Shown piece after piece: positions 33,496-45,535 of a DNA stretch of 64,000 bases (position 1 is its first letter; each line of letters opens with the position of its first letter). The DNA is from Hyaloscypha bicolor E (lineage: Eukaryota > Ascomycota > Leotiomycetes > Helotiales > Hyaloscyphaceae). Location: contig NW_020194637.1 of the NCBI RefSeq assembly GCF_002865645.1, forward strand, positions 248,001-312,000, given 5' to 3'. The notes beneath the pieces are model-generated. The model saw only the letters and a list, made by a program, of their open reading frames with translations, had not been told where the DNA came from and searched no databases. Both the position numbers and the translations under genes were made by a program.

Positions 33496-35421
33496 ATGGA
33501 GTCCGTTCAATATGCGAAAAGGAAGAGAGACGCTGTTGATCCAAGCGATAGCGATGACGAACACGCGCACTTAACTCGACAGTCAAGCACCTACCTCATT
33601 CCGAATAATTCGGAGACTGGTCAATGTAAGACCAATCGACCTCGCCGCGCAGGAGTCAACTACGATCCTAAACCTCAGAGCCGGGCGTCCACTTTCCCGC
33701 GAGGGGGGAAACGACCGAAAAACATACTTGTTCTTCATGAAGGCGAGAGAACGCAAACGCAGGTTCGGCAGTTGCCACCCAATGAACCACCACGATCCGC
33801 TTCCCTGGTCCTTCTTCCATCGGAGACTACAAGACCTCGGACAACCGACCCCAGTGGCGTTGAAGCGGAAGTTCCAGAAGTTCGAGAGCTTATCAGCGGG
33901 AAAGCCCGAAGCAACGACTTGGTAGTCAACAACCCAGCTCAGAGCACCGCACCTGCCACCGTCTCTGACATAACATTGGGCCTTGAGCTATCAGATTTCA
34001 GTAACAATTCTCTAGGTGCCAAACAAAAAAAGGCAGGGGTTCTCCTCACTCACTGGAGGCAAGGATCCGATGTTGAAGGGCACCGACCAGACAATAATTA
34101 CGACAATTCGGGTTGCACCAGGGAACCTAAACCGTCGACTGCAAGGGCAAGTACAGTGAGAAAGATGAACCACAGTGCCACATCAACCGATTCGAGAATA
34201 TCCCCCCAAAACCTAGAATGTGCCACCTCTAATGGCGGACCTTCGCACTCACCCAACCTTGTTAGAGAGGAAAGCCGTACTAGTTATGTCAAGTGCGACG
34301 TGAACGAGCGCAGCGAAGTCTCATTCGAAGACATTGACACGTCGATAGAGGAGTCGTCCGATGGGTCGTCGACACAAGATGAAGGAAGGGAAAGTGCACC
34401 AACACCTCCGCCGCCGCCCCAACATGGGTATCCAGGCACAGTGGATGGATATCGAGAGAACGTGCCGGTGCCAAATGCACCAAGATGGGAGGGGTCCGCG
34501 ATCGTGTGGGATAATCATGACCACCCGGATTCCTCCCGTGTGCTCTTCGACTCTGGGTCTAAGCCAAATTTCGTTTCCTGGAAACTAGCCCTCCGACTAG
34601 GTTTCCAACCCACGCCGCTCCCAGAGGAACAGTGGAAGTTGTTCAGCACTCTTGAAGGTCAAAAAGATCTCGCCCAATATTATGTCAAACTTGATATCGA
34701 GATGAGATGTGTGAACTTCAATCGGGAAACGACTTACTTTCTGGTGGTAGAAACGGATGAGATTGATATCGTTCTTGGCCGACACTTTCTGGATCAATAC
34801 GGGATCGCTAGGAGATTGGTCGCAAACGCTCAGACAAGGACTGCTAGCAACGCATTTGCAATCATTACTTCGAACCCCACTTCCGGTATGATCCTCTCAA
34901 AAGCATGTCCAGTTATGTGAATTCCGCTTACTCACATTCCCTTTCCAGAACAAATTCGAAGCGTCTTACTAGACAAAGAACGTCGAAAAAAGCTCGCCGA
35001 GAGAGCCAATGCGAATATAGAGGAGCAGACCCGAATGCTGAGGCGGGGCCCGGACGCACCTTCGAGGCAAGGCACATCTTATACCAGTTCGAGTAGTACG
35101 GCAGGTGTTCCGGGGGAAGGCGTATATGGGCCAAAGATGGCAACTTTCTTGAACAACTCTTTTGGGCCTGCCATGGGCCGAGACCAGGGGACCAACATGC
35201 GGAACCATAGGCAGGCATCAATGGGTAGCTCCTCTACCGACAATTCATCGTTCCGAGACTCCCTTGACTCATCGCCGACGAATTCGATACTTCCCAGTCC
35301 TGCCACAACATTCAGCTCGAAGTCGACAGGCAGTGCAAGCTCGGGCTATAGTCGCATGAAACAAAAGGTTGGCAATCCATTTCGCAGCAAAGGGAAAGGG
35401 AGGAAGAAGGGCGAAGAGTGA
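33496..35421 (+). CDS. Orphan protein with retropepsin-like aspartic protease domain
   Basis: Two exons, 33496-34885 and 34949-35421, with a 63-nt intron (donor GTATGA, acceptor TTTCCAG); 620 aa from ATG 33496. The first 340 residues are disordered and charged. At 345-440 lies a retropepsin-like fold: RVLFDSGSKPNFVSWKLA with active-site DSG at Asp352, then YFLVVETDEIDIVLGRHFLD, the hydrophobic-hydrophobic-Gly motif that ends such folds. The C-terminal exon encodes a basic helix (DKERRKKLAERANANIEEQT) and a Ser/Thr-rich tail ending in a Lys-rich cluster. No reverse transcriptase, RNase H or integrase is next to it, so it is either a domesticated Ty3-like protease domain or an independent DDI1-like one. 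Splicing places the stop at 35421 rather than at 34920. Confidence 0.7.
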
Positions 35422-36986
35422 AGGAGGGTGGGGTGATTATATACAGATACGGGCCCACCTTACGGGTGTTCGGGAAAGCTGGTCTATAAGGCCCTCCTAT
35501 GCCTAACATCAGTCATCACACGCCAATCGTTTGGTCTAGGCGGATCAACCGTGCCAGAACCTGGCATTTCGGCCTGGACCGGGTCCTTGACTTTCTCAGG
35601 GTCGGCAGTTATTCCCGGCGGCCCCACCACATCGTCGGGGCCACCCAGCCCTCTCATGAATCGCCATTGGCTCTCCGGGTCCAGGGTCTGCCAGCCCCAA
35701 CGTCTGTCGCCTTATCAAAGTATCAAGGCGTAGATACCTAGGCTTTTTTTTTTTTCGCGACGTTGTTTGTTGTTTCTTCGATTTTCGTAAGGCACTGTTG
35801 CAGACATACTGCCACGTCAGTTGGGTAACCACGGTCGAGGCCGGGGCCCACTGCGTTGTCGGCTGGAGCTTAGGCCGGGAAGCTCCAGAACCAAACCCTG
35901 GCCAGAGAGAATCAGCCAGGTGGAAATACCCATGAAGGGGTGAGAATGAGAAGATGAGAAATGACTCCATGGCTTCTGGCTTCTAGTTTCGGCTCTGATT
36001 TGAGTTTTCTCGTTGGTGGTGGGCTGCATATTTCTGGTGTTGTTAATTGGCTTGGCTTGTGACTACGGTAGAACTGCAACACGGATTCCTGCATGTTAAA
36101 TTTTTGCAGGACCACATATTCACATAGAAAGGTCGGCGTCTCGTTTTAGCGTCGGCAATTTTACAATGAATATTTTCTTCCGTCCTTTCGAAGAGCTGTC
36201 AGAAGATGAAGTCGCTGTTGCCTGTTTAGAGCATCTGCAATTTGGGAGGATGCCTATCCAGGTGACCAGAGTCACCCACACCTTGCACTTACCATTGTCC
36301 TATCAAATATCCCTGCTGCTCAATAGTACAAAGCCATCTTCACGCCTCAGAAATCGTTAATCTTGCTGCCGTAATTTGCTGTGTTACATTTTAATTAAAC
36401 GGTGTCTCATCAAGCAGTCAGTCAGTGATCAGTTAAAGATACATCTCAGCTGACTGACTGATGTGTCTGATCGATCAGGAATGTCTTAACTAGATTTCCT
36501 TAACTATATATTATATCCTCACTAACTGACTGACTGATTAGCCACCGACTTACTGGACACTCTAACATGAACCCGCGTGCCGTGTAGAGTATAATCCTCT
36601 AACAACTAGTGCCTCTAAATACGACGTGGACCTCTCTGTTTCCTTTCGATATTTTGTAGAAAGGGGCTCTTTTCTTCCTCCAAGTTCAGGTTTTGGGAGG
36701 TATTACGTAGGTGTTCCAGGGTAGCGATCTGCCACCATATGATCCACTTGAAATGAGAGCGAAAGCCTGGAGTTCGGCTAGTTAACGCTCGATTTCAATG
36801 GGTTGCATCTGCTCGGTGTTCGGAGTTAGGGACTGATTTCACGAAATTCAAATTTTCTGGCTCTTTCTCCCTAGCATAATATATATCCACACCGTTTCTC
36901 TATCTTCCTTAAGTCAAAGTTAAATCCACAAAGGCCTTTTTTTATTCTTAATTGTATTACTCTTCATTATTCATTATCCTGTCAAC
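35422..36986. other. Long intergenic region
   Basis: About 1.6 kb with no convincing gene. It contains a T12 run near 35745 and, at 36410-36540, clustered CTGACTGA/TCAGTCAG repeats in both orientations. AT-rich promoter-like sequence precedes the ATG at 36987. Confidence 0.35.
36411..36540. repeat. Clustered CAGT/ACTG short inverted repeats
   Basis: CAGTCAGTCAGTGATCAG near 36414, CTGACTGACTGATG near 36452 and CTAACTGACTGACTGATT near 36521 form partly complementary arms that could fold into hairpins. Too short to assign to an element. Confidence 0.35.
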
Positions 36987-37560
36987 ATGGTAGCACCAAC
37001 TGTAGATTGGAACAATGGAGACAAGTCTGACTCGTTCTCGGTTGGCGCCCACAAACTCTATCTCTCAGTCTCCGGCAGAGCAAACCTTAGTACTAACATG
37101 TACTTTAGGTCTTTTGTTATTCCAAATTTTAGGGTTTATATTCTAAAATTGGCCATTAACAAAGCCTTTTAGACTTACATCTCCCTTTGTCTAATCCCTT
37201 TGTACTAGAAATAATATTAAACTGGTTACTAGTAAAGGTCGTGGGATTTTTAATATTCCTATTATGAATTGCAGACAAACTACAGAACGCCGAACAAAGT
37301 ATACTCAATTTAAGCCTCGCCTCAAAGTGATGTACCAACCGTGGTTATCGTATTACCCTCTCGGCACCTCCGGACCAGAAACGTGGTTGGTCTAATTGGC
37401 CTCACACTGTACACATGACTAACAAATCAATTCGCAGATAACATAGCACGAGAAACGCCCAATTACATTCTGCAAACAACAGGGGAAAAACTTGCTGCCC
37501 TCCATCTTGTGGATTGCACACACCTACTCGCCCTCACTCAGCCCGTCTCTTCAAATTTCC
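36987..37560 (+). pseudogene. Alpha/beta hydrolase fragment (decayed)
   Basis: ATG 36987 opens with MVAPTVDWNNGDKSDSFSVG followed by AHKLYLSVSG, a typical N-terminus of fungal alpha/beta-hydrolase-fold proteins. Family-like pieces follow out of frame: SDVPTVVIVLPSRHLRTRN, then DNIARETPNYILQTTGEKLA and, one frame over, WIAHTYSPS at the position of the usual HSxG nucleophile elbow. The catalytic Ser motif is lost and frames change at least twice, so this is a relic. The family call rests on motif order only. Confidence 0.4.
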
Positions 37561-37589
37561 CTAGCCAAAAACAAACTCCATTGTGGCTC

Positions 37590-38410
37590 GTGAGCATAAA
37601 ACCAAAGGTCGAGTCTCAACATTACTTCGTGGGGGAGGAAAGGGGAGGGTAAGAGGAGCTCGCTGCTGGATTCAAGAATACCATATGGGGAATAGCGAGA
37701 GCATGTCCTACCTCGCCGAGTCTTGCACATGACCCGAGATGAGCTAACATGGGAATTCAATACCACAACTGTCTGCAAATGTTCAGGTGCGCTCAAATCA
37801 GAAAGAGATGGCACATCATTAGCTAGCACACCACTAAAACGCAAGTCCAACTGGGCGATGGCTCGGTCCTACGAAGATCCCGAAAGGCGGCACCAGCATT
37901 GTGAGATATTGTAAGCAAATTCATGCTGAGAAATCTTACCTTGGAAAGGACAACTTACCGGCAATTTCCGGCTTGGGGAGTTCCCTTGCACTCCCTAGGT
38001 TTGGGAAATTCCTGGCAAGGGCTAGGAGAAATACATCATCGCGACCTCTTATGGCTTGCTTCTTGCCCTCTGAAAATCGCCCGACAACACTATGCCAGGC
38101 GCCTACTTGGTCATGGGCATCTGTGAATGGGAATGTCTACTTTTCGAGTTACTTCGAAGCATGCGGCCCCGTTGTCGAAATACGGTCAGCGGAACTCGTT
38201 GAAGTGGGGTGTGATCTGGCTACAGGCGGTACCTTTGGGAGGGTGGAAAATGGCAGTTCGTTGCCCTTCGCGGCACTTTATGCCGTTGCATATGTCAAGG
38301 TGGACACCCCTTTCAGAGATGGGAATGCAATTGTATCATGCAAAGACCTCGGGTTTGTCTCAACCTTCTACGCTGATGGCCCTGGTGTTGAAATTGGTAC
38401 GCTACTATAG
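37590..38410 (+). pseudogene. HET domain gene relic
   Basis: Plus-strand blocks follow the HET order. PKVESQHYFVGEERGG is followed by the LLDSR ... REHVLPRRVLHMTRDELTWE stretch (normally RAWxFQExxLxxRxxHF...ELxWEC), which contains an in-frame TAG. NTTTVCKCSGA comes next, then QFPAWGVPLHSLGLGNSW and EIHHRDLLWLA in one frame, and finally CQAPTWSWASVNGNVYF in another. Thus the C-terminal two thirds of a HET protein are recognisable with at least one stop and two shifts. The downstream segment to 38410 remains open. The gene directly abuts the hydrolase relic. Confidence 0.6.
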
Positions 38411-40066
38411 CTAGCTTACCAGTCCTTCCAGCACCAGGTTCAACCACTAATTTAGGGTTCTCCACTCTCATTTGTCATGCGTCACTCGCCGAGCTTACCA
38501 AGCTTACTAGTATATCGTCATTTTGATTACTTTTGATTTATTGGCTGATTGATAATATATCGGAGAAAGCAGGTTCGGCATCATCGATATCGCCGATAGG
38601 TAATGGGGATAAAGACCCTTACCTTGAACACTTTCTCCTCTGTTTTTAGACTTCACTCTCTTGTATCTAGTCATTCTGCAGTCTGTCAACCTTCAATATA
38701 TCGATTTTCCATCAATAAATCGATTACTTCTCAATACCTGGCCATGAGGCGTCATGTGGGCTATCTTCTGGAGATGAAGTACACTGTCTTTTTTTAACTG
38801 GTAGCCGTGTCGCGCTTGTTCTTAGTACTCAAAAAGTCGCAGTCCGAAGAAGAGACTTTTTTGAATGAGTCGGAATCACATCGTGTCGATCTAGCCTAGA
38901 TCCCAAAATGTGCTTATGTAGTAAAGTGGGGGAATTCACACCGAAGGTTAAGAACTTAAGATTGCTTAAGAAGGACCAAAGGGAATCCAGAAGGAGTAGT
39001 TCAACGCAAGGGTGAGAGTCTGGCCCGTTAATTTCCCTCGGAATTACCTAAAGCTATACTTTCTATTTTTTATATCATTAATTTCTCCTTACGTAAGTTT
39101 ATAAGTCGGGTACATGCGTACTTCTCGTAGCCTTTCATTACAAGAATCTCAAGACCACCGGCATCCTCCAACCAATTATCCAAGGCCACAATTCATCATA
39201 TCCGTGAACAGCTCTTCTTAACTCTCAAAGCCACTACCCCTGTTGGAATACCGAAATTTGAGAATTTTTTTAAAGTGCTTAGAAAATTCCCAAAACTTGT
39301 AGAATTGGTCGCCCAAGCTTGCTGCTGATTACGAATATTTACCCAAAAGTTTGCTTTTTTGTTGCTGTTTTGGTAAAAGAAAAATTTGGGCGGTTGAGTG
39401 GTCTGGGTGGTTGGCCAATGAATACATCTACTTCCCCAACAAGCGAGACTGAAAAGGGGGACAGTGGTCACCTGACTTCGGATTACGCACTTGAAAAGTT
39501 TGAATAATTTAGAAACGATGGAATGGTAAGCTTCCGTATTAGAGAGCAATGGCGTCCTAAAAGACTTGGACGCCTCGGCATGGTATCAATTATCGTGAGT
39601 AAATGGAAGTCACAACACCTGCCAAGTTATCTGGCTGCGGAGTCGATTCGACCGCATCTGACATTTTTATTCTCAACCACGACCTCGAAAGATCCACGCC
39701 GGTATTTCGGGACTGGGCCGGACTCTTGGACCTCGGACACCTGACTCCCCCTTGGCTGAGAAAGTTGTTTGTGAAAGAACGAATGTGAACCTTCCTTTCT
39801 TGGATTACTTATTATTAAACGGCCTACTGTTTGCCGATATGAAGAGGCACAGCACCGAATACCCGGTACGCGAGTGTGGCAGTGCCGCAATCAGGGGCGG
39901 AGTCGGGCTAGCCAGCCCCCACGACCTTCGGCGCGTCGGTTGATGTCATGTTCCTTTCATCTTACTTCTCAGTTATGCGATCGTGAGCTTCATGTTTTGA
40001 TCTCTCGCGGGGTTGCGGTACAGCTGTGGTGTGCAGTCGTTTGAGATTCTCCACTGAGCCGTGGTC
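38411..40066. other. Intergenic, no gene seen
   Basis: About 1.65 kb with several short frames on both strands, none with domain features. A poly-T/AT-rich block lies at about 39040-39120. Nothing supportable. Confidence 0.35.
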
Positions 40067-42263
40067 ATGCCACTGCGAGCAGGCACCCTCCTTGCATGGG
40101 TCGTGATCCTCTGCGCAGCACTTGTCGCTGCAGATGTGGATCCTGTGATGATCAAAGTGAGCTTCAACCGCCCAAATCCCTTCCACAATCGTTCTAATGG
40201 TCAATCGAGGGCTCACATTTCTTCTACCATACGAATGGCTCTGAATTCTTCATCCGAGGCGTCACATATCAACCGCCATCGAACTCGAATAATACACAAG
40301 TGGATCCGTTGGCAAATTTAGACTGTATGCGCGATATCGTGTTCCTCAGCCAACTCAATACCAATGTCATTCGGGTCTCCTACATCGATCCAACGCAAGA
40401 TCATACAGCCTGTATGAGCGCACTGCAAAATGCTGGCATATATGTTTTTGTTGACCTACCCACAAACCTCACCATCAACAGCACAAACCCTCAATGGAAC
40501 TTGGACATATACAATTCCTGGACACAGAAGATAGACGCAGTAGCCGGGTTCAACAATTTACTGGGATTCTTTGTTGGGAACAATATTATCACGAACAGCG
40601 GTAACTCGCCTGCTGCTGCGTTTGTGAAAGCTGCAGTCCGGGACCTCAAGTCATACATCAACAGTAAATATAATCGCGACATACCGGTTGGGTACGAGGT
40701 GAATGCTGCTGCCAATTACGATATCGTGTCGTCGTATATGACGTGCGGCAGCAATACTTCAGCAGCAATAGACTTTCTTGGTATATCAGACTTTAATTTG
40801 TGTTCCAACAATACCAGCCAGGGTTTCGACTTGATTTCCGCGGAGTACGGCATCTATCCTGTCCCCGTGTTTTTTGCGGACTATGGATGTAGGGATTCGC
40901 CTGGCAGTGCAAGGATGTTCGCTGAAGTGCAAAACATCTACGGCAATCCTATGACGAACATCATTAGTGGAGGCATCGTGTTTGAATACTTCCAGGACGA
41001 CGAACTCAATGGTATGAAGTCCCGACGCGGTGGAACGAACCTTTGAAGCTGATCCCAACCTCAGGACTTGTCTCCATATCGGGAACCCACGTCAACCCCT
41101 TGGCAGACTTCACCTCGTACTCGTCCCAAATTGCTAAAATCACCCCTTCTCCTACTTTAGTTTCCAACTATGTGGTGTCAAATACTTTCACGCCGAGCTG
41201 TTCAACAGGGGCTGCTTTCTCTGCTTCTCCAACCTTACCACCAGTCGTTAACCAAAATATATGTGCCTGCATGGTGGGTTCTCTAGATTGTATAGCCAAA
41301 CCAGGACTAGAAGCCGCAGTGGTAGAATTCAGGTACCGAAGTATCTGTGGGTCAACATCAGAAAATTGCCCTGCGTTGCATGGAAACGGAAGTAATGGCA
41401 CATACGGCGCATTCAGCATATGTACAATTAACGATCGACTCTCCTGGGCTCTGAATCAGCTTTACCAATACAGTACAGCGGATTGCTACAGTGACGCAGA
41501 TGCTGCTATAGCTCACACTAATTACTATTCCAGCGGCGGGGATTGCGCCGAAGCCTTGTATGAAGCGGGCCCGTCTGGCACAGGAACCATAAGTACGTTT
41601 CCAACATCGACCGGTTCAAGCTATCCTGAATATACGAATATTGGTGCCGGGGTGCCATCACCAGTTCTCAGCAACGGCGCAATAGCCGGCATTGTGGTAG
41701 GATCCATCGTCATTTTTACTGCATTTGTTCTCGGATGTGTACGGATCTGCTGTTGGAGGGGAAAACGGCGAGGCTGTGCTTGCTGTATACGAAGACGAGG
41801 CATCAAGTTCCAAGAAGATGCGACGAAGGACGAGAACCAATACCACCCAGATTCTCGACATTCAAAATCTCCAGACCAACCCGGTGGTCTAAGAGGAGGC
41901 GGATCTTCGATCATCTCGGATGATTCGCGAGGGATGGTGGAATTGCAGCCTTGGGACGAGAGATATCTACCACCAAGGAGTAACAGCGAGTTCCAAAGCA
42001 CCAGTAGCAGATCCGAGATTCCAGCGCACGGGTTGGCCAGTGAGGGGAGTGCGTATGTTTCTCATCAACGACATCACAGCTCGACATCGCAGCATTCAGG
42101 ACCCGAGTTGGTAAGCTCACTTGCCGCGCCATCACCGATGGACTCGGTGAAGGAGTTACCGGCATTTCGTGCACATGACCAGCCGGAGGACAAGTCGTTG
42201 GGGAGTATGAAGTTGCTGTCGCCGGTAGTGAAGGTATTGCCTGTACCAAATGCTGATAATTGA
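40067..42263 (+). CDS. GH72 glucanosyltransferase homologue with transmembrane tail, catalytic Glu lost
   Basis: Exons 40067-40156, 40210-41011 and 41065-42263 (donors GTGAGC and GTATGA; acceptors TCGAG and CTCAG) give 696 aa. A signal peptide (MPLRAGTLLAWVVILCAALV) is followed by a GH72 domain like Gas/Gel/Phr enzymes that elongate wall beta-1,3-glucan: GSEFFIRGVTYQP, NVIRVSYIDPTQDH, AAAFVKAAVRDLKSYI, GGIVFEYFQD. The acid/base site, normally GNE, is GNN (Asn155), and the nucleophile site, normally SEYGC, is ADYGC (Asp254). A CBM43/X8 Cys-rich domain spans about 360-455. Instead of a GPI signal there is a helix (GAIAGIVVGSIVIFTAFVLG, about 502-524) and a 170-residue cytosolic tail starting with Cys/Arg-rich CWRGKRRGCACCIRR. 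It probably acts as a glucan-binding or sensor-like pseudoenzyme. Confidence 0.85.
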
Positions 42264-43674
42264 AAATTTTGGCATTCGCCTTCGGCTCGTTACACTTTCG
42301 AAGGCGCTCCTCTCGGAGGCCTCTCATCATATGTAGTGGCAATGGTTCTAGCGAGAGTGGAGCAGAATGACAGGACCCAATGACCTGGTATGCCCCGTTG
42401 ATAGAATTGGGACCGGAATTTTCCGATAGCAGCCTGGTCCATGAGCCAAGAATTTAAAAGGAGCCCTGACCACCAAGTCTCTCGAGAAGTTCCTCATCTG
42501 GAGGAGAGATCGGTTACCGACAGTTCATTCTAGGGAAGAAATGATGGGGTTTCATTTGACTTAGGCCCTCTTTTTGACCGGCTGGATCTCATAGTCGTGG
42601 AAAGTGTTGGTCGACTTGATGATCAACCTCCGAGGTTTATGATGGATCTCTACTTCAGCAGAGATAAGATGGAGGAATCTGTTGAACGAAGTTCAGTTCG
42701 AACCATGCATTCAACACCACACGAAACACAGCAAGCCCGCCGCGGGGGAGCTTCGGCGCATTGCGGGTTGTTCAACCGTCGGGGTATTGTTTAAAAATAT
42801 GGAGAGACTGGCTGTGTCTTACCTACATGAGGAAAGGGTTCATCGGAGCTGGTGGGTGGCAAGGTCAATGATCTGATGAAGTAGCGCTTGGACGAGCCTA
42901 TGCTCAGGAGCTGTCGAGGATAGTCTGAAAGTGTTCTCCCGGGAGGTTCCAAAGTGGAATGCCTAATTTAAATATATCCTCCTTGAAATCCTCACAGTTT
43001 TGTCAATGTTTGACCCGTTGTTGGAAACCTGTCAACCCCCTTTACTGGCCTAACCTTCTCGGGCCCATCGGGCTGTTTCATGCGAGCTTCTTCCTTAAAC
43101 TTTTTCTCTCAAAAAGTTATTTCAGGACTCCTAAGAGTAGATGCAGCATGGGAAGTTTGTACTATAAAACGTCTATCGATCGTCACCTATCAGAGAAGTT
43201 TTGCATTGAGGCGGAAGCTCGGTGTCGCTGCATGCTTACCACGGTATCACAAAGGCTGAAATACGAGATATTGAGCGTCTCAAAGTTCACCGGTACTGGC
43301 TTCTAAGATCTCGCATCCGAGGAGCTACAAGAACTGGGCGAATCAACATGCGTGCAGATCTTCAACATCCCTCCACCTTCACGCTGTGAAACGGGATTAT
43401 CTCACGCCAAGACGGTCAGTTGCATCTTTGCCCATCACACAACTTTTCGTGATGAGTACAATTGAATCCTTCTAGGCTTGCATAAGGTTTGTGGTGCAGA
43501 GGATTGCACCTGCTAACTCGGCATAAATGTAACTCAAAGGACGTTGTCTCTCGCCATCAATATTACCTCTCCGCCTTTCTCTCCCTTGCGTAGATACTAC
43601 ATCCTGAATCGTATCACGTTTCCATACTTACTTCTCTCCTAATCCTCCAATTGCTTAAACTGACTCCCGGAGCG
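42264..43674. other. Intergenic, no gene seen
   Basis: About 1.4 kb. A 115-codon frame at 42959-43306 has no domain features and poor context. The final 100 bp before 43675 are C/T-rich, fitting a 5' leader. Confidence 0.35.
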
Positions 43675-44984
43675 ATGTCCGACCCGGTCAACTCTCCAGC
43701 AGGAATAACTATTCCAGCCGGCTTCCAGATACAGCCGGTTGATGATAAGTTAGACCCTAGCCCCATGCCGAGTAACCCTCCCTCGGCGGCAGCTTCTCTC
43801 GGAGTCTTAGCAAACTTCAAGGGAAATTTCGCGGGTACTGGCTTCAACCTAATCTTCCGCCCTAACAGCGGGCCTCCCACGACGACGACGTTCCCCAACC
43901 CCGTCGCCCCAGCGCCGCCCACCCCACCTAGCGAGAACGTCCTCGAACTCAACCTGACAACAGAGACCCTCTCGTTCTCCCCTTCTCTCGGAAGCGTCCC
44001 CAACCGCGGGCTCGAGAAACAGAACGACATCTTCCTCAACGGGATTCCATATGTGCAAGCCATCAGCGATGTGACTAACATCGCAACCGGAAAAGCGGAC
44101 GGCACACCCGTCCCAATACACTTCGAGCCGGGGCTCTGGATGCATATTCCCGCAACAAATTCAGACCCATTCCTGGGCGAATCACTCACACGAATGGCTT
44201 CCATCCCACACGGCACCACGATTAACGCACAATGCCTCGCACCAACGACCAGCATTGCTGGTCCACCCACCATCGCGCCAGTTGACATTACCCCGTTCCC
44301 CATCGGCGGCAACCAACAGTCGGGAGGAATCAAGTTCGCAAGTCAAACTGCATCCGCCACAAATACCCCGCGGTTACCACAGGACCTGAGCAAGTTCATC
44401 GCCCAGGGCACAATCACCCAAGCCATGCTCACGGACCCCAACACCGTTCTGCGCAACGACAATGTAGGAAAGACGATCACCAAGACTTTTGTCTTCACCG
44501 TGTCCACCAAAGCCGTGAGCCCGGAGCTGGCTGGTGGGACGGCCAATATTGCTTTCTTGCACGGTTCCTCGGCTGGGCCGAACGCGGATGCGGCGCAGAT
44601 GTCTGCGACGTTCTGGGTCGAGATTGTGCAATATAGTCTTGTGGTTCCTCCTTTCAAGCCTGGGCAGGTATGTTTCCTTTATCCATTCCACTAGACCCCC
44701 CTTTCGAATAAAATTATAGGTGTTGTGCTAACTTTGTTTGGCACATACAGGCGCCCCTGAAGATCTCACCCCGAACTTCTCATCCCGGTGCTCTTGTGCC
44801 GACCTTCCACGTCAATCCTCCCCTTGAGACCACAGTTCCCAAGACGATTGTCATCACCGCAACCCAGATTCAATATTCGCAGGTGGTGTTTCTCAACTTT
44901 GCTGGCTTGACGTGGCCACATGTTTCGGTGGCCACTCTTGTGCCGGCGACGTTGCAGACAGTGCCGGCTTCGGCTTTCAACTGA
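43675..44984 (+). CDS. Conserved protein of unknown function (HFEPG/IPHGT motifs)
   Basis: Exons 43675-44667 and 44751-44984 (donor GTATGT, acceptor CATACAG, phase 0) give 408 aa from ATG 43675. Strong, evenly spread motifs such as LGVLANFKGNFAGTGFNLIF, NDIFLNGIPYVQAISDV, PIHFEPGLWMHIPAT and TRMASIPHGTTINAQ suggest a conserved beta-rich fold with a calycin-like feel, but I cannot name the family. The exon 2 segment (TIVITATQIQYSQVVFLNFA) completes the domain. No signal peptide or membrane helix. The G+C-rich, codon-biased sequence suggests a well-expressed, conserved gene. Confidence 0.75.
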
Positions 44985-45535
44985 AGCTCCATATGGCTTT
45001 GTTTGACCATTTTGGAACAATGTTGATCCAGTGGACGTGGCCAGTTGTGCTAGTTGGTGTATTTTCGAGCTAGAATCATTGAATTCGTTTTTTTAAAGTT
45101 GATAGCCAGAAATGAGAGCCTTGACGGCGCCGCTTGGAATTCTCATTCGGAGCTACATTCGCTTACCTTATCTTTTGCCCCTTTTCTTCAAGTTCATAAT
45201 GCTCAGATCAGCCCATGCACCGCAGTCTCTCACCTCGTCCAATGATTTAGAACTGCATATCACGTAGAGGCTGTAAGGTTGGAAAGATTGGGAATTATCT
45301 TACTAACGGCACAGAAGCACAAAGTAACAGGGCAGTTAGGGCTTATGACACGGCTTCCAGGCTCTCTGCTCTCGCGTGACACAGAAAAAGTGACCAATGA
45401 GTATGAGAAAAAACGATATCCATCAAAGCAGAGGCAATATTTGTGCTAAAAAGTCTACCACCTGCACATCGCAGCCCATCATATGGCGCCTGGATGTCTA
45501 TGTTGCTTAAAAGGAAAAAGGAAAGAAGGTTTTCT
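44985..45535. other. Intergenic between convergent genes
   Basis: 3' flank of the preceding plus-strand gene and of the minus-strand regulator. No element is recognised. Confidence 0.4.

Noticed and set aside
34886..34920. Stop at 34918-34920 as the end of the retropepsin-like gene
   Set aside because: A GTATGA...CCAG intron at 34886-34948 restores a long in-phase exon to 35421 with matching composition.
43614..44333. Minus-strand 239-codon open frame
   Set aside because: Antisense to the conserved 408-aa protein. No motifs, and it exists because of the G+C bias of the real gene.
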